A stretch of DNA of 62,789 nt from SIG440 sp045591095 (lineage in GTDB: Bacteria > Bacillota > Clostridia > Monoglobales > Monoglobaceae): the NCBI GenBank assembly GCA_045591095.1, contig JAZNSF010000041.1:1-62789 (forward strand), written 5' to 3'. Under the pieces are notes generated by a model. That model worked only from the letters and a program-made list of their open reading frames with translations, was not told the DNA's origin and made no database searches. How positions within the stretch are numbered: the first letter of the stretch is position 1; the number at the start of each line of letters is the position of its first letter. The translations under genes were made by a program, and so were the position numbers. This document shows positions 24,812 to 31,864 of the stretch, piece after piece.

Positions 24812-24840
24812 TTGAAATTATTACACTTTTAATGTATAAT
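24812..24840 (+). promoter_or_regulatory. Sigma-A promoter of the GT2-AcpS gene group
   Basis: TTGAAA at 24812-24817 and TATAAT at 24835-24840 are 17 bp apart. The leader to the ATG at 24864 is less than 20 bases and shows no Shine-Dalgarno site. Confidence 0.75.
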
Positions 24841-24863
24841 GATTTTGTATATTATGCGTTTAA

Positions 24864-26153
24864 ATGAATAAATATATTTATGATATGTGGGCGTGTTTGC
24901 CCAAAAGACAGGTGACAGATTTGTTTTTAAAAGGATTAATCGATATAATTCAAATAGTTTTGTTTTTGATTGGATGCTACTACACGATAGTAGCCCTGTT
25001 TTCGCTTTTGGTTTGCGAGGGCGAGCGCAAGAGTGATAGACTTAACACCTTCGCCCTTGTTATAGCTGCTCACAACGAAGAAAACGTAATCGGACAGCTG
25101 GTAGAATCACTTAAAGAAATGGACTACGAAAAGGATAGGTATCAGATTTTTGTTATAGCCGACAACTCTACTGATAAAACCGCAGATATTGCCCGGGAAA
25201 AAGGCGCGGTTGTGTGGGAGAGAATAGATGCCGAAAACCGTGGCAAAGGCTTTGCACTGGAATTTGCTTTTGAAAAGATATTCAATTTGGAGACCGAATA
25301 TGAGTATATCTGCATATTTGATGCGGACAACTTGGTAAAGCCTGACTTTCTTCTCCATATGAATGATAAAATAAACCAGGGATACGAAGCGGTGCAAGGG
25401 TATTTAGACAGCAAAAACCCTACAGACAACTGGCTTGCGTTTTCGTATTCTATGTGGTACTGGCTGAACAACCGTATGTCTCAGCTCGCGCGTGGCAACC
25501 TGAATTTAGGCTGCCGCTTGGGTGGGACCGGGTTTGCTGTTTCTGAGAGACTTATTAAAAAATACGGCTGGGGTGCAACCTGCCTTGCCGAAGATACCGA
25601 GTTCACACTTAAACTGGCGCTCAGTGATATCAAGGTTGGATGGGCTCACAAGGCGGTTGTTTATGACGAAAAGCCACTGGAACTTACTACGTCAATCCGT
25701 CAGCGAAAACGGTGGATGCAGGGCCTTTCGGAGGTAGCGATGGGGTATGTTAAGCCGCTTATCGAAAAAGGCGTCAAAGAAAAGTCACTTTTCGCATTTC
25801 ACACGCTTATGAATTTTTGGGGAGACACCTTGTACCCGCTCTCTGTAATGATATTTTGGGCAGTGTACATTATGGGGATGTTTGCAGACAGAAGCTCCGG
25901 GATTTACACAGCTTTTTGTTCGTTTTGGGATACTCCGCTTAAAATGGTAATTTTGACCACTTTTGTCTGGGGAAATCTACTGCTCGTGATTGCCGCGCTT
26001 TATAATGACCGCAAGCTTGACAAAAATATAATGAAAAACTCACCGGGATTTTTGATATATATAATAACCTGGATTCCGGTCGGCATAATGGGATTTTTAA
26101 AACGCAACGAAAAACAGTGGTTCCACACGCCGCATTCAAAAAAAGATAACTAA
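24864..26153 (+). CDS. Membrane glycosyltransferase, family 2
   Basis: This 429-residue processive-type GT2 enzyme has an N-terminal membrane helix (IIQIVLFLIGCYYTIVALFSLLV) and a GT-A domain. LVIAAHNEENVIGQLV binds the nucleotide, FDADNLVKPDF is the DxD-type motif, CLAEDTEFTLKL supplies the ED acid and RQRKRWMQGL is the QxxRW motif. Two or three C-terminal membrane helices follow. These features match bacterial enzymes that build an exported polysaccharide or glycolipid; the sugar is unknown. The start ATG lies within about 20 bases of the predicted transcript start and lacks a ribosome site. An internal start at MWACLPKRQ is possible but equally lacks one. Confidence 0.87.
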   Translation: MNKYIYDMWACLPKRQVTDLFLKGLIDIIQIVLFLIGCYYTIVALFSLLVCEGERKSDRLNTFALVIAAHNEENVIGQLVESLKEMDYEKDRYQIFVIADNSTDKTADIAREKGAVVWERIDAENRGKGFALEFAFEKIFNLETEYEYICIFDADNLVKPDFLLHMNDKINQGYEAVQGYLDSKNPTDNWLAFSYSMWYWLNNRMSQLARGNLNLGCRLGGTGFAVSERLIKKYGWGATCLAEDTEFTLKLALSDIKVGWAHKAVVYDEKPLELTTSIRQRKRWMQGLSEVAMGYVKPLIEKGVKEKSLFAFHTLMNFWGDTLYPLSVMIFWAVYIMGMFADRSSGIYTAFCSFWDTPLKMVILTTFVWGNLLLVIAALYNDRKLDKNIMKNSPGFLIYIITWIPVGIMGFLKRNEKQWFHTPHSKKDN

Positions 26154-26169
26154 AGAGAGGTATAATAAG

Positions 26170-26700
26170 ATGTTAATGAATGATATAATTGTTGAACAAA
26201 TTGTTAAAAAGCAAAAAAACGCTAAAGATAGTCTTATGGTACTTGGAATCGTTGCTTTGTGCGTGGCAGTGGTAGTGGTTTTGTATATGGTGGTACTGCC
26301 TCTTTTGCCGCAGTTTTCGTCTGTTATATTTTTGCTTATTGCGCTCTCGGTGTATTATACCTATATACTGGCAGGGAATTTTAATCTGGAGTACGAATAC
26401 TCACTTGTAAATTACGAACTGGATGTTGATAAGATAGCCTCAAAAAAATACAGAAAAAAGGTTACGCACGTAGACCTTACCAATATAGAGGCATTTGACA
26501 GTAAGGATTTGCCCGAATTTGAAAAGTATCTTAATGACGAAAGCATAAATAAAGTCTACGCATGTCGCCTGAAAGATGCAGAGGATACACATTTTTTGAT
26601 TTATACAGAAAACCTGACAAAAAAAATGCTTATTTTTTCGCCGGGCGAAGAAATGGTCGCCGGTATTAAAAAAATGGGCGCAAGAAGGCTTGAAAGATAA
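26170..26700 (+). CDS. Conserved two-helix membrane protein of unknown function
   Basis: This 176-residue protein has two close hydrophobic segments (SLMVLGIVALCVAVVVVLYM and a second at SSVIFLLIALSVYYTYILAG), followed by a charged cytoplasmic domain with FNLEYEYSLVNYELDVDKI. I do not recognise a characterised family. It resembles small membrane proteins that accompany acpS in other Clostridia, but I cannot support a name. It follows the GT2 gene by 16 bp, and its stop codon overlaps the ATG of the AcpS fusion by one base (TAATG). Confidence 0.75.
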   Translation: MLMNDIIVEQIVKKQKNAKDSLMVLGIVALCVAVVVVLYMVVLPLLPQFSSVIFLLIALSVYYTYILAGNFNLEYEYSLVNYELDVDKIASKKYRKKVTHVDLTNIEAFDSKDLPEFEKYLNDESINKVYACRLKDAEDTHFLIYTENLTKKMLIFSPGEEMVAGIKKMGARRLER

Positions 26701-27911
26701 TGCGTTGCGGCATCGATATAATCGAAATATCGCGGATTGAAGATGCAATCAAAAAAAACGATGGATTCTTGAAAAGAGTTTTTTCTGATGCAGAAATTGA
26801 ATATTATAATAAAAAGAGCAACGGCTTTGAGTCTTTGGCAGGATTTTTTGCGGCAAAGGAAGCTTATGCCAAGTTTTTGGGTACAGGCATCAGGGGGTTT
26901 AACCTTTCTGATGTATCTGTAAGCCACGACGAAAGCGGAAATCCAAGTATCTTTTTCAAAGGCGAAAGACAGCCGGTATCCCTTAGTATTTCGCATAACA
27001 CCACCACTGCAGTTGCCGTGGTAACTGGTGAAGAAAAAAAGACTCCTGTTTTGCTTAAGGACGAAATGTCAGAACTTATACCCAAACGCCCCCGCGACTC
27101 TCACAAAGGTGACTTTGGAAGAGTGCTGGTGGTTGCAGGAAGCAAGGGGATGATAGGCGCGGCAGCGCTCTCTGCATATGCGGCGCTTCGTACAGGGGCA
27201 GGCCTTGTTACTTTGGCTGTGCCTGAGTCCGAGAGATTGACAGCCAGTGGATTTTACCCCGAAATTATGACAGAGGGACTCATTGATGAAGATGGTATGA
27301 TAACTACCGATGCAATGAAGAAACTGTTAAAACTTTCAGCTGGCAAGGACACTATTGTGTTTGGGCCGGGACTTGGTAAAAGCCAGAGTATACACCTGAT
27401 ACTTACCGAACTTCTGAGAAGCTTTAACAAGACACTAATCATTGATGCAGACGGACTGAATGCTTTAAGCAAAAATCCGGATATTCTGAATGAACGTACC
27501 TGCAAGGTCATTCTTACTCCGCATCCGGGAGAAATGTCAAGGCTTTTGGGCTCTAACGTACAAGAAGTGCAAAAAAACAGGTTAGAAACAGCAAATGCTT
27601 TTGCTAAAAAATACGGAGTCTTGGTTACCCTTAAAGGATACGAAACAGTGGTAGCAGATAGTGAAAAGGATTGTTTTATTAACCCGACAGGGAACAGTGG
27701 CATGGCGAAAGCGGGGTCGGGAGATGTGCTCTCAGGCGTAATTGGTGCATTCTTGGCTCAGGGCATGGATGCTTTTGAAAGCGCAAAACTGGGCGTATAC
27801 ATTCATGGCTTAGCAGGGGATATTGCAAGGGAAGAGAGAGGCGTTCATGGGATACTCGCGTCAGATATTGCAGATAAGGTTCCTGAGGCAATTTTAAGAG
27901 TATTGGAATAA
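26700..27911 (+). CDS. Fusion of holo-ACP synthase (AcpS) and ADP-dependent NAD(P)H-hydrate dehydratase (NnrD)
   Basis: One 403-residue frame holds two enzymes. Residues 1 to about 108 are AcpS, which moves 4'-phosphopantetheine from CoA to acyl carrier protein. They show GIDIIEISRI, AAKEAYAKFLGTGI and SLSISHNTTTAVAVV. Residues from about 125 to the end are the NnrD (YjeF C-terminal) dehydratase that repairs hydrated NAD(P)H, with KGDFGRVLVVAGSKGMIGAA, ILTPHPGEMSRLLG and GMAKAGSGDVLSGVIGAFLA. The usual NnrE epimerase half is missing. No stop or frame change separates the two parts, and the linker is short (EEKKTPVLLKDEM). acpS and nnr genes are neighbours in many Firmicutes, so fusion is plausible. 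It starts at the stop of the preceding gene. Confidence 0.92.
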   Translation: MRCGIDIIEISRIEDAIKKNDGFLKRVFSDAEIEYYNKKSNGFESLAGFFAAKEAYAKFLGTGIRGFNLSDVSVSHDESGNPSIFFKGERQPVSLSISHNTTTAVAVVTGEEKKTPVLLKDEMSELIPKRPRDSHKGDFGRVLVVAGSKGMIGAAALSAYAALRTGAGLVTLAVPESERLTASGFYPEIMTEGLIDEDGMITTDAMKKLLKLSAGKDTIVFGPGLGKSQSIHLILTELLRSFNKTLIIDADGLNALSKNPDILNERTCKVILTPHPGEMSRLLGSNVQEVQKNRLETANAFAKKYGVLVTLKGYETVVADSEKDCFINPTGNSGMAKAGSGDVLSGVIGAFLAQGMDAFESAKLGVYIHGLAGDIAREERGVHGILASDIADKVPEAILRVLE

Positions 27912-27930
27912 AAAATTTAGGAAGTGAAAA

Positions 27931-28542
27931 ATGAAAAAGAGTATGGTAGCGATTTCTTTCGCTGTTGTACTTATGATGAGCCTTGTGGCTTGCAAAAGTG
28001 GCAGTATCCACGACCACCACAAGGAAATATACAAAAGATACAGTAACTTAGAATCGTTTTATTCAGAAGTGAGAATAACAGTCAAAACCGAAAAAACTTC
28101 ATCCACATATCTTGGGAGGCAGTTTTTTGAAAAACCGGATAAAGTTTCGTTTGTGATTGATTCCCCCGAAGAAATTGCAGGCAGCGGCTACACTTCAAAG
28201 GATGGGAAATATCGCCTTGTATCCGGATTTGGTGAAGAAAAGACGGTGGATATTGTGTTCCCAAAGGAAAAAAGCACTGTGTTTTTAAGTGACTTTTTTG
28301 AAAGATACTATAAAAGTGAAGAAACTTCGATTAAGACAAGTGGCGGCTTTGACAAAACCACCCTCAGCTGTTATATTGAAAATGGGTCAGAAAAAAGATT
28401 TATGCAAAGCCTTGAGATTGATAATGATACATATCTTCCACTAAAACTTACGACCTTTGATATTGACAAAAATCCGGTTGTGGTGGTAGAGTTTGGAACG
28501 TTTAAACGCAATCCACAGCTAGATAAAGGAATTTTTGATTGA
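27931..28542 (+). CDS. LolA/GerS-like lipoprotein
   Basis: The 203-residue precursor has a signal peptide with a lipobox (SLVACKSG, lipid on Cys near residue 21). The mature part has the beta-rich pattern of LolA-type lipoprotein carriers (RQFFEKPDKVSFVIDSP, DGKYRLVSGFGEEKTVDIVF, PLKLTTFDIDKNPVVVVEF). In Clostridioides difficile the germination lipoprotein GerS is encoded directly before alr2, and the same order occurs here with alr 14 bp downstream. A role in spore cortex or envelope work is thus a reasonable guess, based on position and fold rather than on sequence identity I can measure. The ATG follows AGGAAGTG. Confidence 0.75.
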   Translation: MKKSMVAISFAVVLMMSLVACKSGSIHDHHKEIYKRYSNLESFYSEVRITVKTEKTSSTYLGRQFFEKPDKVSFVIDSPEEIAGSGYTSKDGKYRLVSGFGEEKTVDIVFPKEKSTVFLSDFFERYYKSEETSIKTSGGFDKTTLSCYIENGSEKRFMQSLEIDNDTYLPLKLTTFDIDKNPVVVVEFGTFKRNPQLDKGIFD

Positions 28543-28556
28543 AACAGGTGAAACAA

Positions 28557-29750
28557 ATGGATAACACACAAAGAGCATGGGTAGAAATTGACCTTGACCG
28601 TATAGCACATAATATGAGAGAAATAAAAAAGTGTTTAAAACCTGATGTCAGGCTTATGGGCGTAGTTAAAGCCGATGCCTATGGCCATGGTGCTTACGAA
28701 ATCGCAAAAACTATTTTGGAAAACGGTGCAGAGCAGCTTTCTGTTGCCTTTGTTGACGAAGCGGTTGAGCTTCGGAAATGCGGGATTTCAGCGCCGATTT
28801 TGATACTTGGAAATTCGTCTGAGACATCTATCGAGGACTTAATCAGCTATGACATCACTCCTGCGGTTTTTACTATGGAGTTTGCAAAAGCTTTGTCAAA
28901 GCACGCACATTCTGTGGGAAAGACCATAAGGGTTCATATCAAAGTGGACACAGGGATGCACAGAATTGGTTTTTTGTACGGAGAAGATGCGAACGAGCGT
29001 GCTAAAACCATTGAAAACATAATTGAAATTTCAAAGTTCCCCGGAATAGAAATCGAAGGGATATTTTCGCATTTTTCGACATCTGACGAGGAGGACACGG
29101 AATATACTCTTGAGCAGCTTAGAAAATTTAAAGAGCTGACTGAAAATCTGGAAGACTTAGGAATAAAAATTCAACTAAAGCATATAGCAAACAGTGCCGC
29201 AATTATAAAGTTCCCCGAGGCGCAATTTGATATGGTCCGTGCAGGTGTTATTATGTACGGGATGTACCCTTCCGAATGGGTAAAAAAATCTCCGATAAAT
29301 CTTAAACCCGCAATGAGCTTTAGGACCAGAATAATAAACATAAAAACTTTGGGAAAAGGCTCGGGGATAAGCTATGGCAAAAGTTACATAACAGATGCAC
29401 CTACGAAACTGGCAACGATTTGTGTAGGGTATGCAGATGGATATTCCAGAGTGTTTTCCGGAAAAGCAAATGTTTTGGTTAATGGCAAATTGGTAAAGCA
29501 ACTGGGAAGAATTTGTATGGACCAATGTATGATTGATGTTACAACTGTCAATAATATAGGTATCGGCGACGTGGTTACTCTGTTTGGCAGCGGCGACGGG
29601 GGGAATATTCCCATCGAAGAGCTTGCCGAAATTATGGGTACCATAAATTATGAGATTTCCTGTATGATAGGCAGGCGAATCCCCCATGTCTATATTAAAG
29701 GCGGCAAAGTGGCAAAAAGTGCAAACTATCTTCTTGCTACGGAGGGCTGA
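28557..29750 (+). CDS. alr: Alanine racemase
   Basis: This PLP enzyme interconverts L- and D-alanine for peptidoglycan. The lysine that binds PLP is in GVVKADAYGHGAYE near the N-terminus. HIKVDTGMHRIGF, MVRAGVIMYGMYPSE, ISYGKSYITD and RICMDQCMIDVT (bearing active-site residues of the second domain) follow. From ATG 28557 the protein has 397 residues, a normal length; AGGTG lies 7 bp upstream. A TTG six codons earlier lacks such a site. It follows the GerS-like lipoprotein gene and precedes mazEF; alr followed by a MazEF module is common in Bacillota. Confidence 0.94.
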   Translation: MDNTQRAWVEIDLDRIAHNMREIKKCLKPDVRLMGVVKADAYGHGAYEIAKTILENGAEQLSVAFVDEAVELRKCGISAPILILGNSSETSIEDLISYDITPAVFTMEFAKALSKHAHSVGKTIRVHIKVDTGMHRIGFLYGEDANERAKTIENIIEISKFPGIEIEGIFSHFSTSDEEDTEYTLEQLRKFKELTENLEDLGIKIQLKHIANSAAIIKFPEAQFDMVRAGVIMYGMYPSEWVKKSPINLKPAMSFRTRIINIKTLGKGSGISYGKSYITDAPTKLATICVGYADGYSRVFSGKANVLVNGKLVKQLGRICMDQCMIDVTTVNNIGIGDVVTLFGSGDGGNIPIEELAEIMGTINYEISCMIGRRIPHVYIKGGKVAKSANYLLATEG

Positions 29751-29843
29751 AAAAATTACATAAAGCCCCGAAAAATGAATTTGTATTAGCCAAATTCGAA
29801 ACACTTGCGTAAGATGTAATAGACTTAGAAATGGGGGAAGGTT

Positions 29844-30044
29844 ATGAGCCTGGGCGGCAGAAGGAAAAAGACAGACGCTACCGCTTGTGCGCCTTTAGAA
29901 AAGTACGAAGAGGAGCTTAAGACAGGCTATCTTGACATGTCCCGAATCAATCTGAGTCTGGCGGAAGAAGCCGTGCAGTCTGATAATGATGCACTACTTC
30001 TGGCAGAACAAAACTTGCGGAGTGTGAAGAAAAGTGATAGTTAA
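29844..30044 (+). CDS. MazE/EndoAI-type antitoxin lacking a ribbon-helix-helix domain
   Basis: This 66-residue protein ends in the segment that wraps the toxin in Bacillota EndoAI antitoxins (LKTGYLDMSRINLSLAEEA, then a second acidic stretch). The usual N-terminal ribbon-helix-helix DNA-binding region of about 45 residues is not there; it is replaced by a short basic start (MSLGGRRKKTDATACAPLEK). The ATG follows GGGGGAAGG, and no in-frame sequence upstream could add the missing domain. It overlaps mazF by 11 bp. A small inverted repeat (GAATTTG/CAAATTC at 29777-29797) lies in the 93-bp gap to alr. Confidence 0.72.
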   Translation: MSLGGRRKKTDATACAPLEKYEEELKTGYLDMSRINLSLAEEAVQSDNDALLLAEQNLRSVKKSDS

Positions 30045-30375
30045 ACGAGGCGATATTTATTATGCAGATTTAAGTCCGGTAGTAGGCTCAGAGCAAGGTG
30101 GCATACGGCCTGTGCTGATTATTCAAAACGACATAGGCAACAAATATAGTCCGACAGTGATTGCCACAGCCATTACTTCTCAGATTAACAAGGCAAAAAT
30201 GCCCACACATATCGAGATTGATGCCAATGAGTACGGACTATCTAAGGATTCGGTAGTTCTTGCGGAGCAAATACGGACTATTGACAAGCAAAGACTAAAG
30301 GAAAAAATCGGACATCTGGATGAAAGACTTATGAATCAGGTTAATGAGGCACTGGAAATCAGTTTTGGCCTATAA
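30034..30375 (+). CDS. MazF/NdoA-type endoribonuclease toxin
   Basis: This 113-residue PemK/MazF toxin cleaves single-stranded RNA in a sequence-specific way. It starts RGDIYYADLSPVVGSEQGGIRPVLI, with the catalytic arginine in GGIRPV. SPTVIATAITSQINKAKMPTH follows with the catalytic Thr/Ser, and DSVVLAEQIRTIDKQRL closes the core. This is close to the Bacillota NdoA type, which cuts at UACAU or similar. The start is GTG 30034, inside the antitoxin gene. A secreted-protein gene follows 17 bp later. Confidence 0.93.
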   Translation: MIVKRGDIYYADLSPVVGSEQGGIRPVLIIQNDIGNKYSPTVIATAITSQINKAKMPTHIEIDANEYGLSKDSVVLAEQIRTIDKQRLKEKIGHLDERLMNQVNEALEISFGL

Positions 30376-30392
30376 AAAATGAGGTGGTACTT

Positions 30393-30866
30393 ATGAAAAA
30401 AACAAAAAAATTCAAGGCTATCGCGATTGTACTTTGTATGATGTCGGTATTTACGGTCGTTCTTGCCGAGCCTGGTGGCTCGGACGATCCGCTTATTTCC
30501 AAGTCATATATTGATACAGTGCTTATGCCACAGATAAAACAGTATGTAGAAGAGAAGATAAGCGGTCTTAATAATAGCGGTAATCAAAACACCCAGACTG
30601 CAGTGGAATTTAAGGTTGTGGAACTGGCGGCAGGTCAAAAGCTTATGTGCGAGGCCGGGGCAGAACTTATCCTCCGAATGGGTAAAGCCCAGATTATTGC
30701 TACCGAAAAAGGCGGACTTGCAGATACAACAGCAGGGTTTGACCTTTCAAACGGCACAGATATGCCAGCAAATCATCTTTTGATTGTTCCGGTGTCTGAC
30801 GGCAGAGGTATAAGTGCCCATAACAATGTTATTGTTATGATTAAAGGCAGTTATGAGATAAAATAG
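30393..30866 (+). CDS. Small secreted protein of unknown function
   Basis: From ATG 30393 (AGGTGG 7 bp upstream) the frame gives 157 residues with a signal peptide (FKAIAIVLCMMSVFTVVLAEP). A coiled region with a Gly/Asn-rich stretch follows (KISGLNNSGNQNTQTA), then a compact C-terminal domain with KVVELAAGQKLMCEAGAELI and GFDLSNGTDMPANHLLIVP. Similar C-terminal domains occur in secreted proteins of Clostridia, but I know no function. A GTG three codons earlier is within the ribosome site. It sits behind mazF and ends at a convergent terminator. Confidence 0.75.
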   Translation: MKKTKKFKAIAIVLCMMSVFTVVLAEPGGSDDPLISKSYIDTVLMPQIKQYVEEKISGLNNSGNQNTQTAVEFKVVELAAGQKLMCEAGAELILRMGKAQIIATEKGGLADTTAGFDLSNGTDMPANHLLIVPVSDGRGISAHNNVIVMIKGSYEIK

Positions 30867-30882
30867 ACTTGCTTATAAATAC

Positions 30883-30916
30883 AAAAAGCGGATGCAAATT
30901 TTGCATCCGCTTTTTT
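30883..30916. terminator. Bidirectional terminator between the secreted-protein gene and ispE
   Basis: AAAAAGCGGATGCAAA and TTGCATCCGCTTTTTT form a long GC-containing stem with A and T runs on its two sides. Its right arm reaches the stop codon of ispE. Confidence 0.88.
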
Positions 30917-31769
30917 ATGCGATGTAGACTTGTTTAGTCAAATCTTTAAGTTTTTGTTTAGCAAGTTCGGCATACTTCGGGTCATCAAAAATTCCAAAAA
31001 CAGCCGAGCCACTGCCACTCATAAGGGAGTATGCTGCCCCGAAGCTATTCATTATTGCTTTATACTGCGCGATTTCGGGATAGTTTTTGGTTACAACAGT
31101 TTCAAGAACATTTCCTGCATATTTCCCCAAAAGCTTTGCGTCATTTTGTTTTAGAGCTAAGATTGCTTCGTTGGTGTCGGGATGGGGAGTGCTTTCGTCA
31201 AGCACAAGGTTTTTGTAAACAAAAGGGGTAGAAATTCCATACTTTGGTTTTGCAATAAGAAATGTTTTGTCTTTTAATGTGGGAAGTGGCGACAGAATTT
31301 CGCCAATTCCTTGAGCAAGCATACAGCCGCCGTAAATAAAAAACGGAACATCTGCACCGATCTTTTGTGCGAGGTGGGCTAGCATTTCTTTGGAGAGTGG
31401 GTCGCCCATCAAGTGATTGAGTGCCAAAAGTGTGCCTGCTGCATCCGAAGATCCACCGCCAAGGCCTGCGCCTACGGGAATTCTTTTCCTAAGCTCAATA
31501 TTTACTTTTGCAAAAAGCTTTGTCTCTTCAAAAAAAAGTCTTGTTGCCTTGGCGCAAAGGTTTTTGTCGTCAATGGGCAAAAAACCAAGGTTAGTCGAAA
31601 TCCTAATTTCGGTACTGCTTGCAGGGTAGGCTGTTACAGTCAGTGTATCAAAAAGCCTTATGGTGTGCATAATCATTTCAAGATTATGGTAGCCGTCAGG
31701 GCGTCTTCCGACAACGTCAAGCGAAAGATTGACCTTGGCAGGGCATTTGATTGTGAAAGGCTTTTTCAT
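30915..31769 (-). CDS. ispE: 4-diphosphocytidyl-2-C-methyl-D-erythritol kinase
   Basis: IspE phosphorylates the 2-hydroxyl of CDP-methylerythritol in the MEP isoprenoid pathway. It is a GHMP kinase: CPAKVNLSLDVVGRRPDGYHNL at the N-terminus, the ATP loop IPVGAGLGGGSSDAAGTLLAL in the middle and MSGSGSAVFGIF near the end. From ATG 31769 the protein has 284 residues. GGAG stands 9 bp upstream; the frame is open for 15 more codons without a better site. It is transcribed leftward after ftsH. Confidence 0.93.
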   Translation of the reverse strand: MKKPFTIKCPAKVNLSLDVVGRRPDGYHNLEMIMHTIRLFDTLTVTAYPASSTEIRISTNLGFLPIDDKNLCAKATRLFFEETKLFAKVNIELRKRIPVGAGLGGGSSDAAGTLLALNHLMGDPLSKEMLAHLAQKIGADVPFFIYGGCMLAQGIGEILSPLPTLKDKTFLIAKPKYGISTPFVYKNLVLDESTPHPDTNEAILALKQNDAKLLGKYAGNVLETVVTKNYPEIAQYKAIMNSFGAAYSLMSGSGSAVFGIFDDPKYAELAKQKLKDLTKQVYIA

Positions 31770-31864
31770 AAAAATATACTCCAATTTAGTGTTTTTAAAA
31801 GACGAAAACGCCACGCAGAGAAAACATTTTTGTTTTGCTGCGCGGGGTTTCTTGTGTTTTTTAA

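Noticed and set aside
24864..26700. Cellulose or hyaluronan synthase assignment for the GT2 gene
   Set aside because: The motifs show only a processive-type GT2; no accessory genes specify the polymer.
29777..29797. Inverted repeat GAATTTG/CAAATTC as the mazEF operator
   Set aside because: It is short, not beside a clear promoter, and the antitoxin lacks a DNA-binding domain; kept only as a note.
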